Positions 19,802 to 28,313 of a stretch of DNA of 31,188 nucleotides are shown here, one piece after another. The position numbers and the translations under genes are program-made. Source of the DNA: Dunaliella salina (lineage: Eukaryota; Chlorophyta; Chlorophyceae; Chlamydomonadales; Dunaliellaceae); NCBI GenBank assembly GCA_002284615.2, contig MU070085.1, forward strand, positions 71,567 to 102,754, written 5' to 3'. Under the pieces are notes generated by a model. It did not search any database. It worked only from the letters and a program-made list of their open reading frames with translations, and had not been told where the DNA came from. Each line of letters starts with the position of its first letter. Within the stretch, counting starts at the first letter, position 1.

Positions 19802-19873
19802 AGCCTCGCCAGGAAGCAAACCCCTGGTGTGACAGCCGCACTGTCAGCCGCCCAGGGTCACGCTCGCGCACAG
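19802..19873 (+). CDS. Exon, 24 codons
   Basis: A 72-base segment between acceptor CTGTGCACCGCAG and a strong donor CGCACAG|GTGAGT. It is open in phase 0 on both sides and reads SLARKQTPGVTAALSAAQ then GHARAQ. Codon-multiple length and good splice sites support it; the small size limits confidence. Confidence 0.5.
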
Positions 19874-20006
19874 GTGAGTGAGGGACTGCGCAATGTCAGC
19901 ACCAGCAGTAGTGGCTTGGCTTTGTTTCACACCGGCGGCAATAGCTTTGCTTTACCTTAATTGGAGCACGCCTCAAGTGTGAAGGCTCGACGCTGAAAAT
20001 CAATGT

Positions 20007-20089
20007 TTGTCCCCAGGGACATACAGGGCTAGCAGTCAGTCGATTTGACTGGAGGCTCCCTTTTACTTGTAGCCTTGTATGTCCCCAGG
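20007..20089. repeat. Foldback element, about 80 bases
   Basis: The arm ccagggacatacagggctag (20013-20032) pairs with cttgtagccttgtatgtccc (20066-20085) with few mismatches. The centre (gctagcagtcag, ctggaggc) recurs at 21370-21400. Confidence 0.65.
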
Positions 20090-20304
20090 AGTTTTTCCTG
20101 CAAAAGCCTTGCCCTACTAGCATGGCCTGTTGGTCTGCAGCTTGGTCTGCAAAAGCTCCGTCTGCCTTGAAAAGCTTGGCCTGTGCCTGGTCAAACTTGG
20201 CCTGCCATGCATTGATTCATTCTTTTTTATTGCGCCTCTGTTAACTTTCTGTGCTTTGGTCTGCTTTTGCTTACAGGCTGTACTCGGGCGCTGGTATAAC
20301 GGGG

Positions 20305-20311
<7 letters not shown>

Positions 20312-20382
<71 letters not shown>
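20312..20382 (+). repeat. (CA)n
   Basis: About 35 CA units. A possible acceptor (CTTTTGCTTACAG, 20276) lies upstream, followed by a very short frame before GTATAAC; no exon is called. Confidence 0.95.
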
Positions 20383-20384
<2 letters not shown>

Positions 20385-20695
20385 ACGTACAGGTTTACAT
20401 GTACACAATGTACACATAATGTGTGTATTTGTTTCATGAGCATGCAGGCCAATGAGTCAAACTGCAGCATGTCTATTGGCTTATACTTTTAGGCGCAACA
20501 TGTCAATCTCTTTTACTCTGGGTTAAAGGTGCAGCATATGGTTTGTACAAACATTCAAATGCTTCATGGAGTTCAACATTCACGTCCTGTATTGGAACTA
20601 GCCAACTTCACGAACTTAATTCTATCTTCTTGCTGTAATTAAACCAGTGAACTCCATGCACTCCATTTTGTTTCCCACTGTGCTTTTGTCATTAG
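20383..20695 (+). other. Intron; nothing recognised
   Basis: Ends in TTTTGTCATTAG, used as the acceptor of the following exon. Confidence 0.4.
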
Positions 20696-20868
20696 GGAAC
20701 TTGGGAAAGAGCACAGTATGCAATCCGGCTGCTGCTAAAGGAGGCAGGTGGTGCTGCCATTTGGCTGCTGCTGTTGCAGGAGGCAGTGCACAAATCCTAC
20801 CCAGGGATGACATGGATTTGCCATCGCTGCTGCTCAGGCAAAGCAGGGGCTTGTCAGCAGGCTCAGGG
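20696..20868 (+). CDS. Probable exon
   Basis: Open between acceptor TTTTGTCATTAG (or a later CTGTTGCAG at 20779) and a strong donor TCAGGG|GTAAGT. It ends in phase 0. The second half reads GSAQILPRDDMDLPSLLLRQ then SRGLSAGSG, protein-like and acidic-hydrophobic. Both acceptors give the same frame and entry phase 1, which does not match the phase-0 end at 19873, so a small exon is missing or one call is wrong. Confidence 0.45.
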
Positions 20869-21791
20869 GTAAGTGTTGTGTGCCTAGCTTACCTCCTTTG
20901 CACACCCAAGGGCTTCAGAGCAAAACCATGGAAAGAAATGAAAGGAGTCAGTTGCCTGGCTCAAGGGTGCGCCGCTTATTGGGTTCATTGAATTAAATCC
21001 CATAGGTTCGTGGCAAAGAAGTCAAGTCCAAGCAAATTAGGCATAGAGTTGTATCCAGGCTCATAAGTGTATCATCCTAAGAACTCACAGCAGGCAAGTC
21101 AAAATTAAGTAGAAAAAGCAGAGAGCATGCATATTGCACAGGCACTACGTTGTCGCACAGTGGTTTGTGCGCAACTATGCAGTTGCCATGAGCAGTCAAA
21201 CTCCTTTGATTGGAGTCAATTGTCCGCCTCATGCCTGGATGAAGTGGGGACTAATTATTGCATTATTATATTTTACAATTAGTTACACGAGTGATTAGAA
21301 GGGTAAGCCAGCCCCTTGGGGGTGTATGTGCATCATGTCACGTGATTCATGTGTCTCATGGTTACCGAGGCTAGCAGTCAGCCATTTTGCCTGGAGGCCT
21401 TTTTCTTCCTGTTATCCTGTAATCCTGTAATCCTGTAGTCCCCACAGTTACCGAGTATCTTTTTGAACAGTGTGCCAATAAGTACAATATTGTATGACCC
21501 TGTTTGCAGGGCGCCCTGTACCTGAATTGTTTATGGGTTCCTTATAATGCTATCACCAGTGCAAGTTGAGATCCTGTGCATTGTGCAAGGGACAGAGTTG
21601 CAAGCGCACATAATCAGCACAAGCAGGCAAACACGGTTCACAATCCGGCAACTTCAAGAAGTGCCACCAAAACAGCCACACTTTGTCTCAGAATCTAGGC
21701 TTTATAGATTCAAAGCGCAGTGCTTTTGACTCTGCGTGAAGCACATGTTGGAGGGGCATCGCACTTGCTGTGTACGCATTTTGTCTTGCAG
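20869..21791 (+). other. Intronic region; second foldback copy at about 21360-21440
   Basis: Contains gaggctagcagtcagcc-tttgcctggaggc (about 21367-21400), related to the foldback at 20007, then an 8-bp repeat atcctgta (21414-21440) ending in CCCCACAG. A possible exon after CTGTTTGCAG (21509) could not be closed. Confidence 0.4.
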
Positions 21792-21880
21792 ACACCGAGC
21801 CTTGCATAGGACGTGCCTCGTGCACGGCATGCAAACATCCAGGGATCGCTTCCAATCCTGCATACCTACAATTATGCAGG
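21792..21880 (+). CDS. Exon, Cys-containing
   Basis: An 89-base segment between acceptor TTTTGTCTTGCAG and donor ATGCAGG|GTAAGC. Read so that it ends in phase 0 (required by the next exon) it gives TEPCIGRASCTACKHPGIA then SNPAYLQLCR. Another frame is also open (HRALHRTCLVHGMQ) but would not join the next exon in frame. The splice sites are strong; the frame is less certain. Confidence 0.5.
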
Positions 21881-22211
21881 GTAAGCCAATTCCACAGATT
21901 TGTGCCTTGCACATCAAGTTTTCCCGGCGAAGAAAGTCGAAATGATGGCATAAATAGGCAGTGCTAGTTAAACCCTCTCAGGGCTTAGGCCTCTACATGA
22001 TCAGCTTGAGGAGCAAGATCTTATTATGACAATCCTTGCTCCTGCACAGGCATAAGTAGGTGGGGCCTTTGCATTTGCTAAGGCAAAGGTGTCAGCACAG
22101 TCTGCTCACTTTGAAAAGCTGTGTGGTAAAAGGTAAGTCAGAGGCCTCCGCACGCAGTCTGCTCAACCTGGAGAGTTACACAATTTTTTTTCTTTGTTGT
22201 TGGTCTTGCAG

Positions 22212-22331
22212 GGTACATCACTAGATGAAATGCTGGCGCAGGCCAAGCTGGAGCCAGGCGAAATCCCTCCAGCATTTTATGCACGCCAGGATGCATTGCT
22301 GGAGCGCAGGCGGCTGACATGGCGCAAATTT
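22212..22331 (+). CDS. Exon with helical acidic/basic sequence
   Basis: Forty codons between acceptor TTGGTCTTGCAG and donor AAATTT|GTGTGT, phase 0 at both ends. The peptide (TSLDEMLAQAKLEPGEIPPA, then FYARQDALLERRRLTWRK) is not low complexity and predicts an amphipathic helix. Joined with the exons at 22967 and 23903 it makes a continuous charged helical region. Among known proteins this style recalls flagellar or cytoskeletal coiled-coil proteins, but I do not recognise the family. Confidence 0.62.
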
Positions 22332-22363
22332 GTGTGTTTTTGTTCGCGTGTGTGTGTTCTTTT

Positions 22364-22470
<107 letters not shown>

Positions 22471-22689
22471 TGCGCACGTGTGCGTGCGTGCGCGCGCTTG
22501 CGCGTACGTGCGCAGATGCGAAAGTTGCGAGTGTGAAGGTGTGAAGGTATGAGCGGTGGATAAAATCCTCTTTCGGGTTTGGCCTGGATTTAGCCTCCTG
22601 TTCATCAGCTGGGCCTGTATTGCTTGACCCTGAGGTGCACTAGTTGAGAGGAGACATCCTGTGCCCGGCTACCAAAAATCCTGCAAGAA

Positions 22690-22966
22690 GAAGTCGAGCA
22701 ATTCACAATGTCTCATCTTTACTCAAGGCTTGTGCACACAATGTCTTATCTTGACTCATTCTTTGCATTCAAAACCTCTTAAATCATAGCTTGCGCTTAC
22801 AATCTTTCAACTCATGACTTATGCGCACAACATGTTATCTTTACTCATGACTTGCGCACACATCTCATCTGAACTCATGACTTGTGCACCCAACACCTCG
22901 TCTTGTGCACACTCATTACTTGTGCATACAATATCTGATCTTGACTATTTGCTTGTGCACGCGCAG
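22690..22966 (+). repeat. About 35-bp degenerate array ending at an acceptor
   Basis: Seven or eight units of the type acttgtgcacacaatgtct-catcttgactcatg. The last copy reads gatcttgactatttgcttgt and gcacgcgcag, which is the acceptor of the exon at 22967. Confidence 0.8.
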
Positions 22967-23073
22967 CGAGCAGTGGCAGAGATAGACTTTGCCAACCTTC
23001 CCTTCCGGCCACAAATCAGCCCCTCTGCGGCTTGCATCCACAGGAGCCACGCAGACCTCATGGCCTGGGACAG
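22967..23073 (+). CDS. Exon with F-x-P-x-I motif
   Basis: A 107-base exon from acceptor GTGCACGCGCAG to donor GGGACAG|GTGCGT, phase 0 in and phase 2 out. The peptide runs RAVAEIDFANLPFRPQIS, then PSAACIHRSHADLMAWDR. The LPFRPQIS segment resembles the F-x-P-x-I-x-x-x-S pattern common in axonemal and basal-body proteins of algae, an inference from pattern only. Its last 34 bases plus the donor are repeated downstream (see 23040-23738). Confidence 0.65.
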
Positions 23074-23738
23074 GTGCGTGCGTGAGTAGCGGCAGTTTCA
23101 TGACGCAAAGAGTGTCCTCGTAGGTCTGTCTTGTCATGTGCATGGGGTCACTCACGTACCACCACATGCGCCATGCGTACCTTGTGACATGGGAAGTGTG
23201 TGCGAGAAGAAACATTGTCACGAAAGGACATACCTCCCTGGAGCTGTCTTGGCGTGCACATACACATATGAGGTCACATGCATCCATAGAGTAGGGACGC
23301 ATCCATAGAGTAGGGACAGGTGCATGAGCAGGAGCGGTTACATGGAGCAAAGAGTGTCTAGCTGGGGCTGTCTTGTGCACATGGCGTCACACACCTCCAC
23401 ATAAGCCACACAGACCTCATGGCGCAGGACAGGTGCAGTAGCAGAAGCAATTTCCCTGAATGGCACATGTCTTACTGGAGCTGTATCGGCACGCGCATGG
23501 GGTCACATGCATTCACAGAAGCCACGCAGACCTCATGGTGTGGGGCACATATGTGGGCAGAAGTGGTTCCGTAAAGGGTACAGTGTCTTCCTGGGGCTGC
23601 TTTGTCATGCACATTGGGTAGCATTCCTCCACAAAAGCTGCGCAGACCTCATGGTGTGGGATAGGGGGGTGATTAGAAGCGGTTTCGTGAAGGGGAATAT
23701 GTTGTCCTGGGGTTCTCTTGCCGTGCACATACCCCCAC
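23040..23738 (+). repeat. Tandem array of exon end plus donor, about 115-125 bp units
   Basis: Six units. The true junction is cacgcagacctcatggcctg then ggacag|gtgcgtg; copies at about 23400, 23516 and 23632 keep gcagacctcatgg-g---ggga, while copies near 23165 and 23290 are weaker. After each comes agcagcggtttc-tg--ggcaaagtgtcttcctggggctg-like intron sequence. The sequence differences show ongoing decay. Confidence 0.85.
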
Positions 23739-23741
23739 ATA

Positions 23742-23750
23742 ACACACACA

Positions 23751-23824
<74 letters not shown>
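23742..23824 (+). repeat. (CA)n
   Basis: About 40 CA units with one AAAC interruption near the start, upstream of the acceptor at 23902. Confidence 0.95.
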
Positions 23825-23830
<6 letters not shown>

Positions 23831-23902
23831 CACACAGTGTACAAGAGCACAGACGCATGTAACAAACTAGGCAGTTTTTGGTGCGTTTCTGGGACTGCGC
23901 AG

Positions 23903-24010
23903 GCAGCGTCGGGAGCGCTTGGCGCTCGAGGCCCGTCATTTGGATCTGACAAAGAGAATGCTGGAAGACAAGGCCATGTTCGGCATGATTCCAGAAAAGT
24001 CAACCAACAG
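23903..24010 (+). CDS. Exon, charged helix
   Basis: A 108-base exon, phase 2 at both ends, from acceptor GGGACTGCGCAG to donor AACAG|GTGGGT. It joins in frame to the exon at 22967. The peptide QRRERLALEARHLDLTKRML, then EDKAMFGMIPEKSTNR, is a strongly charged helix of coiled-coil type. Together with 22212-22331 this is the most protein-like, least repetitive part of the plus-strand gene. Confidence 0.65.
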
Positions 24011-24149
24011 GTGGGTCAATACCAAAACAACAACACACCATGGTATTGACTGCACACTCAGTGTGTCCTGTGCTAGTGTGTCTCACTCGTTGGAGCTGTA
24101 AACCCCAAGCCCTACCTGAGCACCACAGTCCCTTGCACAGGTACACAAC

Positions 24150-24265
24150 TCTCCAGGTCTCAAGTCATACCTCTCCAGGTCTAGTCATAGTCTGGTCATA
24201 GTCATAGTCTAGTCTAGTCATATTTCTCCTGGTCGCAAGTCATATCTCTCCAGGTCTCAAGTCAT
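24150..24265. repeat. Short tandem repeats of ctctccaggtctcaagtcat
   Basis: Units of about 26 bases with an inner (tagtc/atagtc)n stretch. They occur in the intron after the exon ending at 24010. Confidence 0.8.
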
Positions 24266-24271
24266 ATCTGC

Positions 24272-24456
24272 AAGGTGCGGGATTACACTGTAATATTACT
24301 TTAACTGTAATATTCCTAATATTACAGTAATATTGCTTTCCTTTCTACTTAGGTGCAGGATGGCACGTTAATACTACTGTAATGTTACACTGTGATATTA
24401 CAGTACTATTTTAGTAATCAGAGTCTTCAAAATGTACTATTACATCCCGCACCTTA
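24272..24456. mobile_element. AT-rich MITE with AAGGTGCGGGAT termini, copy 1
   Basis: The left end is aaggtgcgggattac (24272) and the right end is attacatcccgcacctt (24439-24455), an inverted repeat. Inside are many gtaatattac, cagtaatatt and tgtaatgttac palindromic motifs, and a second internal end aggtgcaggatgg at 24351, which may mark a nested or chimeric copy. No clear target duplication. Confidence 0.7.
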
Positions 24457-24626
24457 CATACCTGAGATCTTTTCCCCACATCTGCATCACCCATATTTTG
24501 TGGGGCTCACTTTCAGTGCCAGTGCTAACTGTTGGGTCTTTGCTTAATGCATGCTTGCTGCTATCCAGCGTAGACCGTAACTGGTTTACCACCCATAGGC
24601 GCTCCATCAACTTTAAGCCTTTTTTG

Positions 24627-24720
24627 AAGGTGCGGGATGTAATAATACTTTCAGGAAAATTGTTACTACAGTAAAATTACAGTAATATTACATCTGCAGT
24701 AATAATAGAATTACAGTAAC
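24627..24720. mobile_element. Same MITE family, half copy
   Basis: Starts aaggtgcgggatgtaataat and continues through gtaatattac and attacagtaa. The opposite terminus is missing. Confidence 0.6.
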
Positions 24721-24776
24721 AACCCACAGGGTCCCAACTCATGTGTGCAACTTTGAACTGCTTTAACTTTGTGCCC

Positions 24777-24857
24777 GACGCTGGCCCCATAAAAAACAAT
24801 AGTGCGTTGGAAAGCCGGGCTTTCGTTAGCACTAATTGTTTTTCTGGGGCCAGCATC
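24777..24857. repeat. Long hairpin (about 28-bp stem)
   Basis: The left arm gacgctggccccataaaaaa continues caatagtgc; the right arm is gcactaattg followed by tttttctggggccagcatc, its complement with a few mismatches. The loop contains another perfect small hairpin, aaagcc-g-ggcttt. It immediately precedes copy B of the dispersed repeat. Confidence 0.85.
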
Positions 24858-24862
24858 TGGGG

Positions 24863-25390
24863 TTGATCTAGGCCAGATCAAAGTTTGGCTGAAAATTTGC
24901 GAAAACCTCAAAATTTCGACCCCAAATTTCGAGAATTTTTTATATTCATAGTTCTTTGTTAATATCTCTTCGAGCCATCCGGAAAGAGTTCCTAAGAAGT
25001 GCTCCTAGAGTGAAAACAGGAGGGAAGGCTTGTGGGCCCACTTAACCACCCAGACGTTCTCGCCCACCCTGGCCCAGCCAGGCCACCAATTGACCCCATT
25101 TTTTTTTTACAATGGTGTCTGCTATATCAACTCTACATGCCTGAGGGTAAATTTGAGGAAATGGCGTAATGTTGAAAATTCCCATTTTTCACCACATTGC
25201 CCTGTTTTTCCCTTTTGGGGCACCCTAGCTCACACACAAGGCCGATTTTCCCACAACTTTTTTTGCTGAGTTATGCCTTTATCACCATAGAACAAAACAA
25301 TATGAAAATTTTTGGGGAAGGCGAGGCCAAGGAGCCTCAGAAAAGTTTCCTGTGGAAAAAGCCTCAAAAAGGCCAAGTTAGGACCCTCTG
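24863..25390. repeat. Dispersed repeat, copy B (without the nested element)
   Basis: Aligns with both parts of copy A (18575-18934 and 19607-19740) and is continuous where copy A carries the 672-bp element. No long frame or terminal repeat defines its class. Short open frames inside it are not genes. Confidence 0.82.
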
Positions 25391-25735
25391 GTAACAACCC
25401 CAAATTCATGAATCTCCCTAATTACATGGGTGATGAGAATTTTCAAACCTCAGGAATTGGCTGGCCATGTTCTTATGAGGTCATTCAAAACAGAAAAAAG
25501 CAACAGAGGGGAATCTAAGGTTTGTTGGCATTCACATTGAAGCAAACGTAACCTTGCTATGCGTACGTTAGCCTTCTCAATTAGCCATGAAAGGCAAACA
25601 AATACCTAAATCAGGTTGGCAAGGCTTGGAAGCCAACAGCTGAGCAATCCAGTCCATCTAAAGCAAAGATGCAGAGCCCACCAAGAAAGAGTTCAGGTGC
25701 TTAAACAAGCGCAAAAAGTCCCTGTGCACATCCAC
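25391..25735. other. No firm gene; possible minus-strand last exon
   Basis: On the minus strand CTTTGCTTTAG followed by atggactggattgctcagc could be the next exon of the minus gene and would reach a TAG in the required phase, but this is weak and not called. Confidence 0.3.
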
Positions 25736-25861
25736 CTGCACAATTGCGCTAAGCATGCAGCAACCTTATCCTGCTGTGTGCGCTTGCGTTCACCCACGGG
25801 CTCCCCTTCTTTATCATCAGCTCCATCAAGCTCCTCCGTCTCATCATCCTCAGGAGGACTG
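25736..25861 (-). CDS. Minus-strand gene, acidic exon
   Basis: A 126-base exon on the minus strand between acceptor CTACTGCAG and donor TGTGCAG|GTGGAT, phase 2 at both ends. It reads SPPEDDETEELDGADDKEGE, then PVGERKRTQQDKVAACLAQL: an acidic stretch followed by a basic one, typical of a disordered regulatory or nuclear protein. The phase fits the exon at 25935-25996 through a 73-base intron. No family recognised. Confidence 0.52.
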
Positions 25862-25934
25862 CTGCAGTAGCTGCTCTGCTCTTTGGCTGCCACAGAGGAT
25901 TCACAGTGCTGAGAGGCGTGCTGCAGCCTTGCAC

Positions 25935-25996
25935 CTGAGCACACTCAGCTGCAGCTGCTCCTCCTTGGCTTTGATGATGTCGTACCTCTTTCTCAC
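25935..25996 (-). CDS. Minus-strand gene, coiled-coil exon after a tandem-repeat intron
   Basis: On the minus strand the frame VRKRYDIIKAKEEQLQLSVL begins at the end of the 20-bp array and ends at donor CTCAG|GTGCAA in phase 2. It joins in frame (phase 0) to the exon at 26157-26298 when the 160-base array is removed. The sequence is a charged heptad-like helix. Confidence 0.52.
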
Positions 25997-26156
25997 CTCC
26001 TGTAGCTCTTTGTCACCTCCTGTAGCTCTTTGTCACCTCCTGTAGCTCTTTGTCACCTCCTGTAGCTCTCTGTCACCTCCTGTAGCTCTCTGTCACCTCT
26101 TGTAGCTCCCTGTCACCTCCTGTAGCTCCCTGTCACCTCCTGTAGCTCTTTGTCAC
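25997..26156 (-). repeat. Predicted intron made wholly of 8 units of a 20-bp repeat
   Basis: On the minus strand the unit is gtgacaaagagctacaggag. Nine AGGT sites occur exactly 20 bases apart (complement ACCT at 25995, 26015 and so on to 26155). Cutting between AG and GT at the first and last site removes 160 bases and leaves LQE|VRKRY in frame. Unspliced, the frame meets TGA within the first unit and a half. The unit is purine-rich, so the intron has no pyrimidine tract. Variant bases (ccc for ctt, tct for tcc) show some age. Confidence 0.7.
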
Positions 26157-26298
26157 CTCCTGTAGCTGGCCAGGCTTGTCCAGCATCTGCTGAGGCTCCG
26201 TGGGCCCGTCCTTGTTGGACCGAGACTCCTGGTGCATGACCCCATTGCATTCTTTCTCTGCATAAAAGACTTTCTTTGGCACGATTGATTCCTGTACC
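26157..26298 (-). CDS. Minus-strand gene, exon before the tandem-repeat intron
   Basis: A 142-base minus-strand exon from acceptor GCCTCTCCCAG: one base of a split codon (phase 2 in), then 47 codons ending phase 0 at CAGGAG|GTGACA. The peptide includes VQESIVPKKVFYAEKECN, then GVMHQESRSNKDGPTEPQ and QMLDKPGQLQE. It is not repetitive and has mixed composition. The gene lies between two plus-strand exons (24010 and 26714), so it may be nested in an intron on the opposite strand. Confidence 0.5.
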
Positions 26299-26336
26299 CT
26301 GGGAGAGGCACGAGCCGAGATTTTGCTGGCTTGAAA

Positions 26337-26438
26337 ATGTAATATTACACCCAGGGCCGTGTAATGTTACATGTGATGTCACAGTAATATCTGTGACATT
26401 ACTGTAATGGTAATATTACACAGGCATCCTGCACCTTA
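26337..26438. mobile_element. MITE family member, degraded
   Basis: Contains two gtaatattac motifs, the inverted pair gatgtcacag/ctgtgacatta and the terminus gcatcctgcacctta, matching the AAGGTGCGGGAT end of the copies at 24272 and 24627. The left terminus is absent. Confidence 0.6.
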
Positions 26439-26524
26439 CTTTTTCTTATCGCAGCCTGTGCTGAGCCCTTCTTCATTGAGACGCGCTGCTCAAACTCTTG
26501 AGTCACGACTGCACAGACTCTGGC

Positions 26525-26735
26525 TTTCACATCACCTTCAGGCACTCTGAATCATATACAGGCAATCTTTTTTGGAAGAGACGCTGCTCAAAGTGTTGAG
26601 TCACGCTTGCATCACCCACAGGCACTCGATAACTGCAAGCCCTGCTACATCACGCTTGCATCAAGCTTGCACATGCTTGCATCATGCTTGCATCACGCTT
26701 GCATCACCCGCAGGCACTCCATAACTGCGAGCCCA
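26525..26735 (+). repeat. Tandem copies of an acceptor and exon start
   Basis: Three units: catcaccttcag|gcactctgaat (about 26530), catcacccacag|gcactcgataactgc (about 26612) and the real catcacccgcag|gcactccataactgc (26703). Between the last two is a short array of cttgcatcacg/cttgcatca. Confidence 0.82.
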
Positions 26736-26854
26736 GCTCCTCGGCCCATGAGGGCAACCTCTGCGTCTCCTGCCCCCAAACGCGCTGCTGCCGCCAGTCC
26801 AGGAGGCTCCTATGCCGCCTCCTACTCTGCATCCAACACGCCTCTGGCCATCAG
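26714..26854 (+). CDS. Exon, Ala/Ser/Pro-rich
   Basis: A 141-base exon, phase 2 at both ends, from acceptor CATCACCCGCAG to donor CCATCAG|GTGAGG. The entry phase matches the exon ending at 24010. The peptide RPMRATSASPAPKRAAAA, then SPGGSYAASYSASNTPLA, is basic and Ser/Pro-rich, like the exon at 30013. Both of its ends are surrounded by degenerate copies of themselves. Confidence 0.6.
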
Positions 26855-27650
26855 GTGAGGTGCTTAAATGAGGTGCTGTTCACGGAACACAGTATCAGCC
26901 AGGATGCTGCCAAAGTCTGGGAGGCTCCTATGCCGCCTCTAACTCCGCATCCTCCTCGTTTCTGGCCATTAATTGAGGTGCTTTAGTGAGGTGCTTTTCA
27001 CTGGACACACTCACTGCCAGAATGCTCTCTTTCCGAGTTACGGAGGCTCTTTCCCTGTTCCCTACTCTACATCCACCACGCCTCTGACCATCAGGTGAAG
27101 TGCTATGTAAGCAAGCTTGCAGCCCTGATTCCGCCACAAGTCCAGGGGCTTTCCATGCCACCTTCTGCTCCACACCCAACCCACAATGAACATACTTGTG
27201 CAGATCTGTAAACAGCTCGTACTCCTTGTATGATTTCTCTAAATCTGACAAGCTCCACACCCAACCTGCCTCTGGCCATCAAGTAAGGTGCTTTTGCTCT
27301 CGCAGCCCTGTAAACACTCACATCCTGAAAGCAGCAGATGGGACAGGGGGCTCCTGTGCCTCTCCGCATGCAACTTGCCTGCAGTCATGATGTGAAGCAC
27401 ACTTGCAATCACAGCCCTTACCCTGCCAGGAATCCTGCGAACTCCTGTGCCGTTTCTTGCTCACACATCCAATGCGCTTCAAGCTACTACGCACGGGTCT
27501 TTTGTATTGGGTGAAAATGCGAGTGAATTTCACATTATGTTTCCACATCCTTGAAGCCGCCATCAATCTGTGTGGCTCCTGCGCCTTCTTTAGCCCTCCT
27601 TCACCTCATCTGGCGTCACACACCTCAGGCCATCAGGTGAGGTGCGCTTT
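26800..27650 (+). repeat. Tandem copies of an exon end plus donor, about 115-180 bp units
   Basis: The true end ggctcctatgccgcctccta ... cctctggccatcag|gtgaggtgct is followed by copies near 26961 (tctggccattaattgaggtg), 27081 (cctctgaccatcaggtgaag), 27271 (tctggccatcaagtaaggtg), 27374 (weak) and 27628 (aggccatcaggtgaggtgcg). Upstream parts of the exon (gtccaggggctttccatgcc) recur as well. Confidence 0.85.
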
Positions 27651-28182
27651 TTGGCATGCAGTCTCCACACTCACTTCCCTACGTAACAAACAGACCAGGA
27701 GGCCCTTGTGGTGTTGCTCACCTTGCACCCCACACAACTCTTGCCCAGGTGCTGAGCTTTATGCATGCTCAGCTTTCCATTGGAAGAGTTTTCTTTGTTC
27801 ATTTTAAAGAGCAATGTGCCATGAAAGAGCTCAGCATCAGGACAAATGTTCCACTACTACGTATCCGACTCATGGCACAGGGCTATTCTATCACCCTCCT
27901 TCTTGCTGCACATGTGCGTGGCTGCCTTCAAAATTTACCCTATGCATGTTTGTAACAACTGCTGCACATGAAGTTGCATGTAACACTAACAAACAACACC
28001 TCGTTGCCGCCCGTCTGCTCTCCAGCTTCACTCTTTGAGGCTGCTGCACATACACAGAGGTACACTAGTTTTGTTACCCAATCAAACAAACTCCCTGTTC
28101 TCGCCCTTTTTTGCTTCTAGCCCGCTGTTGCCTGTGTGCCCCACCACGAGCCAGCCCGTGTCCAGCAATAAGAATGTCAGTC

Positions 28183-28184
<2 letters not shown>
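27651..28184 (+). other. Mostly unassigned; possible short exon 28112-28166
   Basis: After TTTTTTGCTTCTAG the frame PLLPVCPTTSQPVSSNK is open, with a weak donor AAT|GTCAGT. Not enough to call it. Confidence 0.3.
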
Positions 28185-28223
<39 letters not shown>

Positions 28224-28224
28224 N

Positions 28225-28309
<85 letters not shown>
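28185..28309. repeat. (CA)n - N - (GT)n inverted microsatellite
   Basis: About 39 bases of CA, one N at 28224, then about 85 bases of GT. As written it is a large perfect hairpin; the N suggests two tracts joined across a gap. Confidence 0.9.

Positions 28310-28313
<4 letters not shown>

Noticed and set aside
25030..25518. Short plus-strand frames
   Set aside because: They lie in or next to copy B of the dispersed repeat and are not kept in copy A.
24289..26419. TAATATTAC, the nonanucleotide of geminivirus and other circular ssDNA virus origins, occurs several times
   Set aside because: It sits within an AT-rich palindromic MITE family, not in the loop of a GC-rich stem, and no Rep-like coding sequence is present. 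Chance within a palindrome-rich element is enough.
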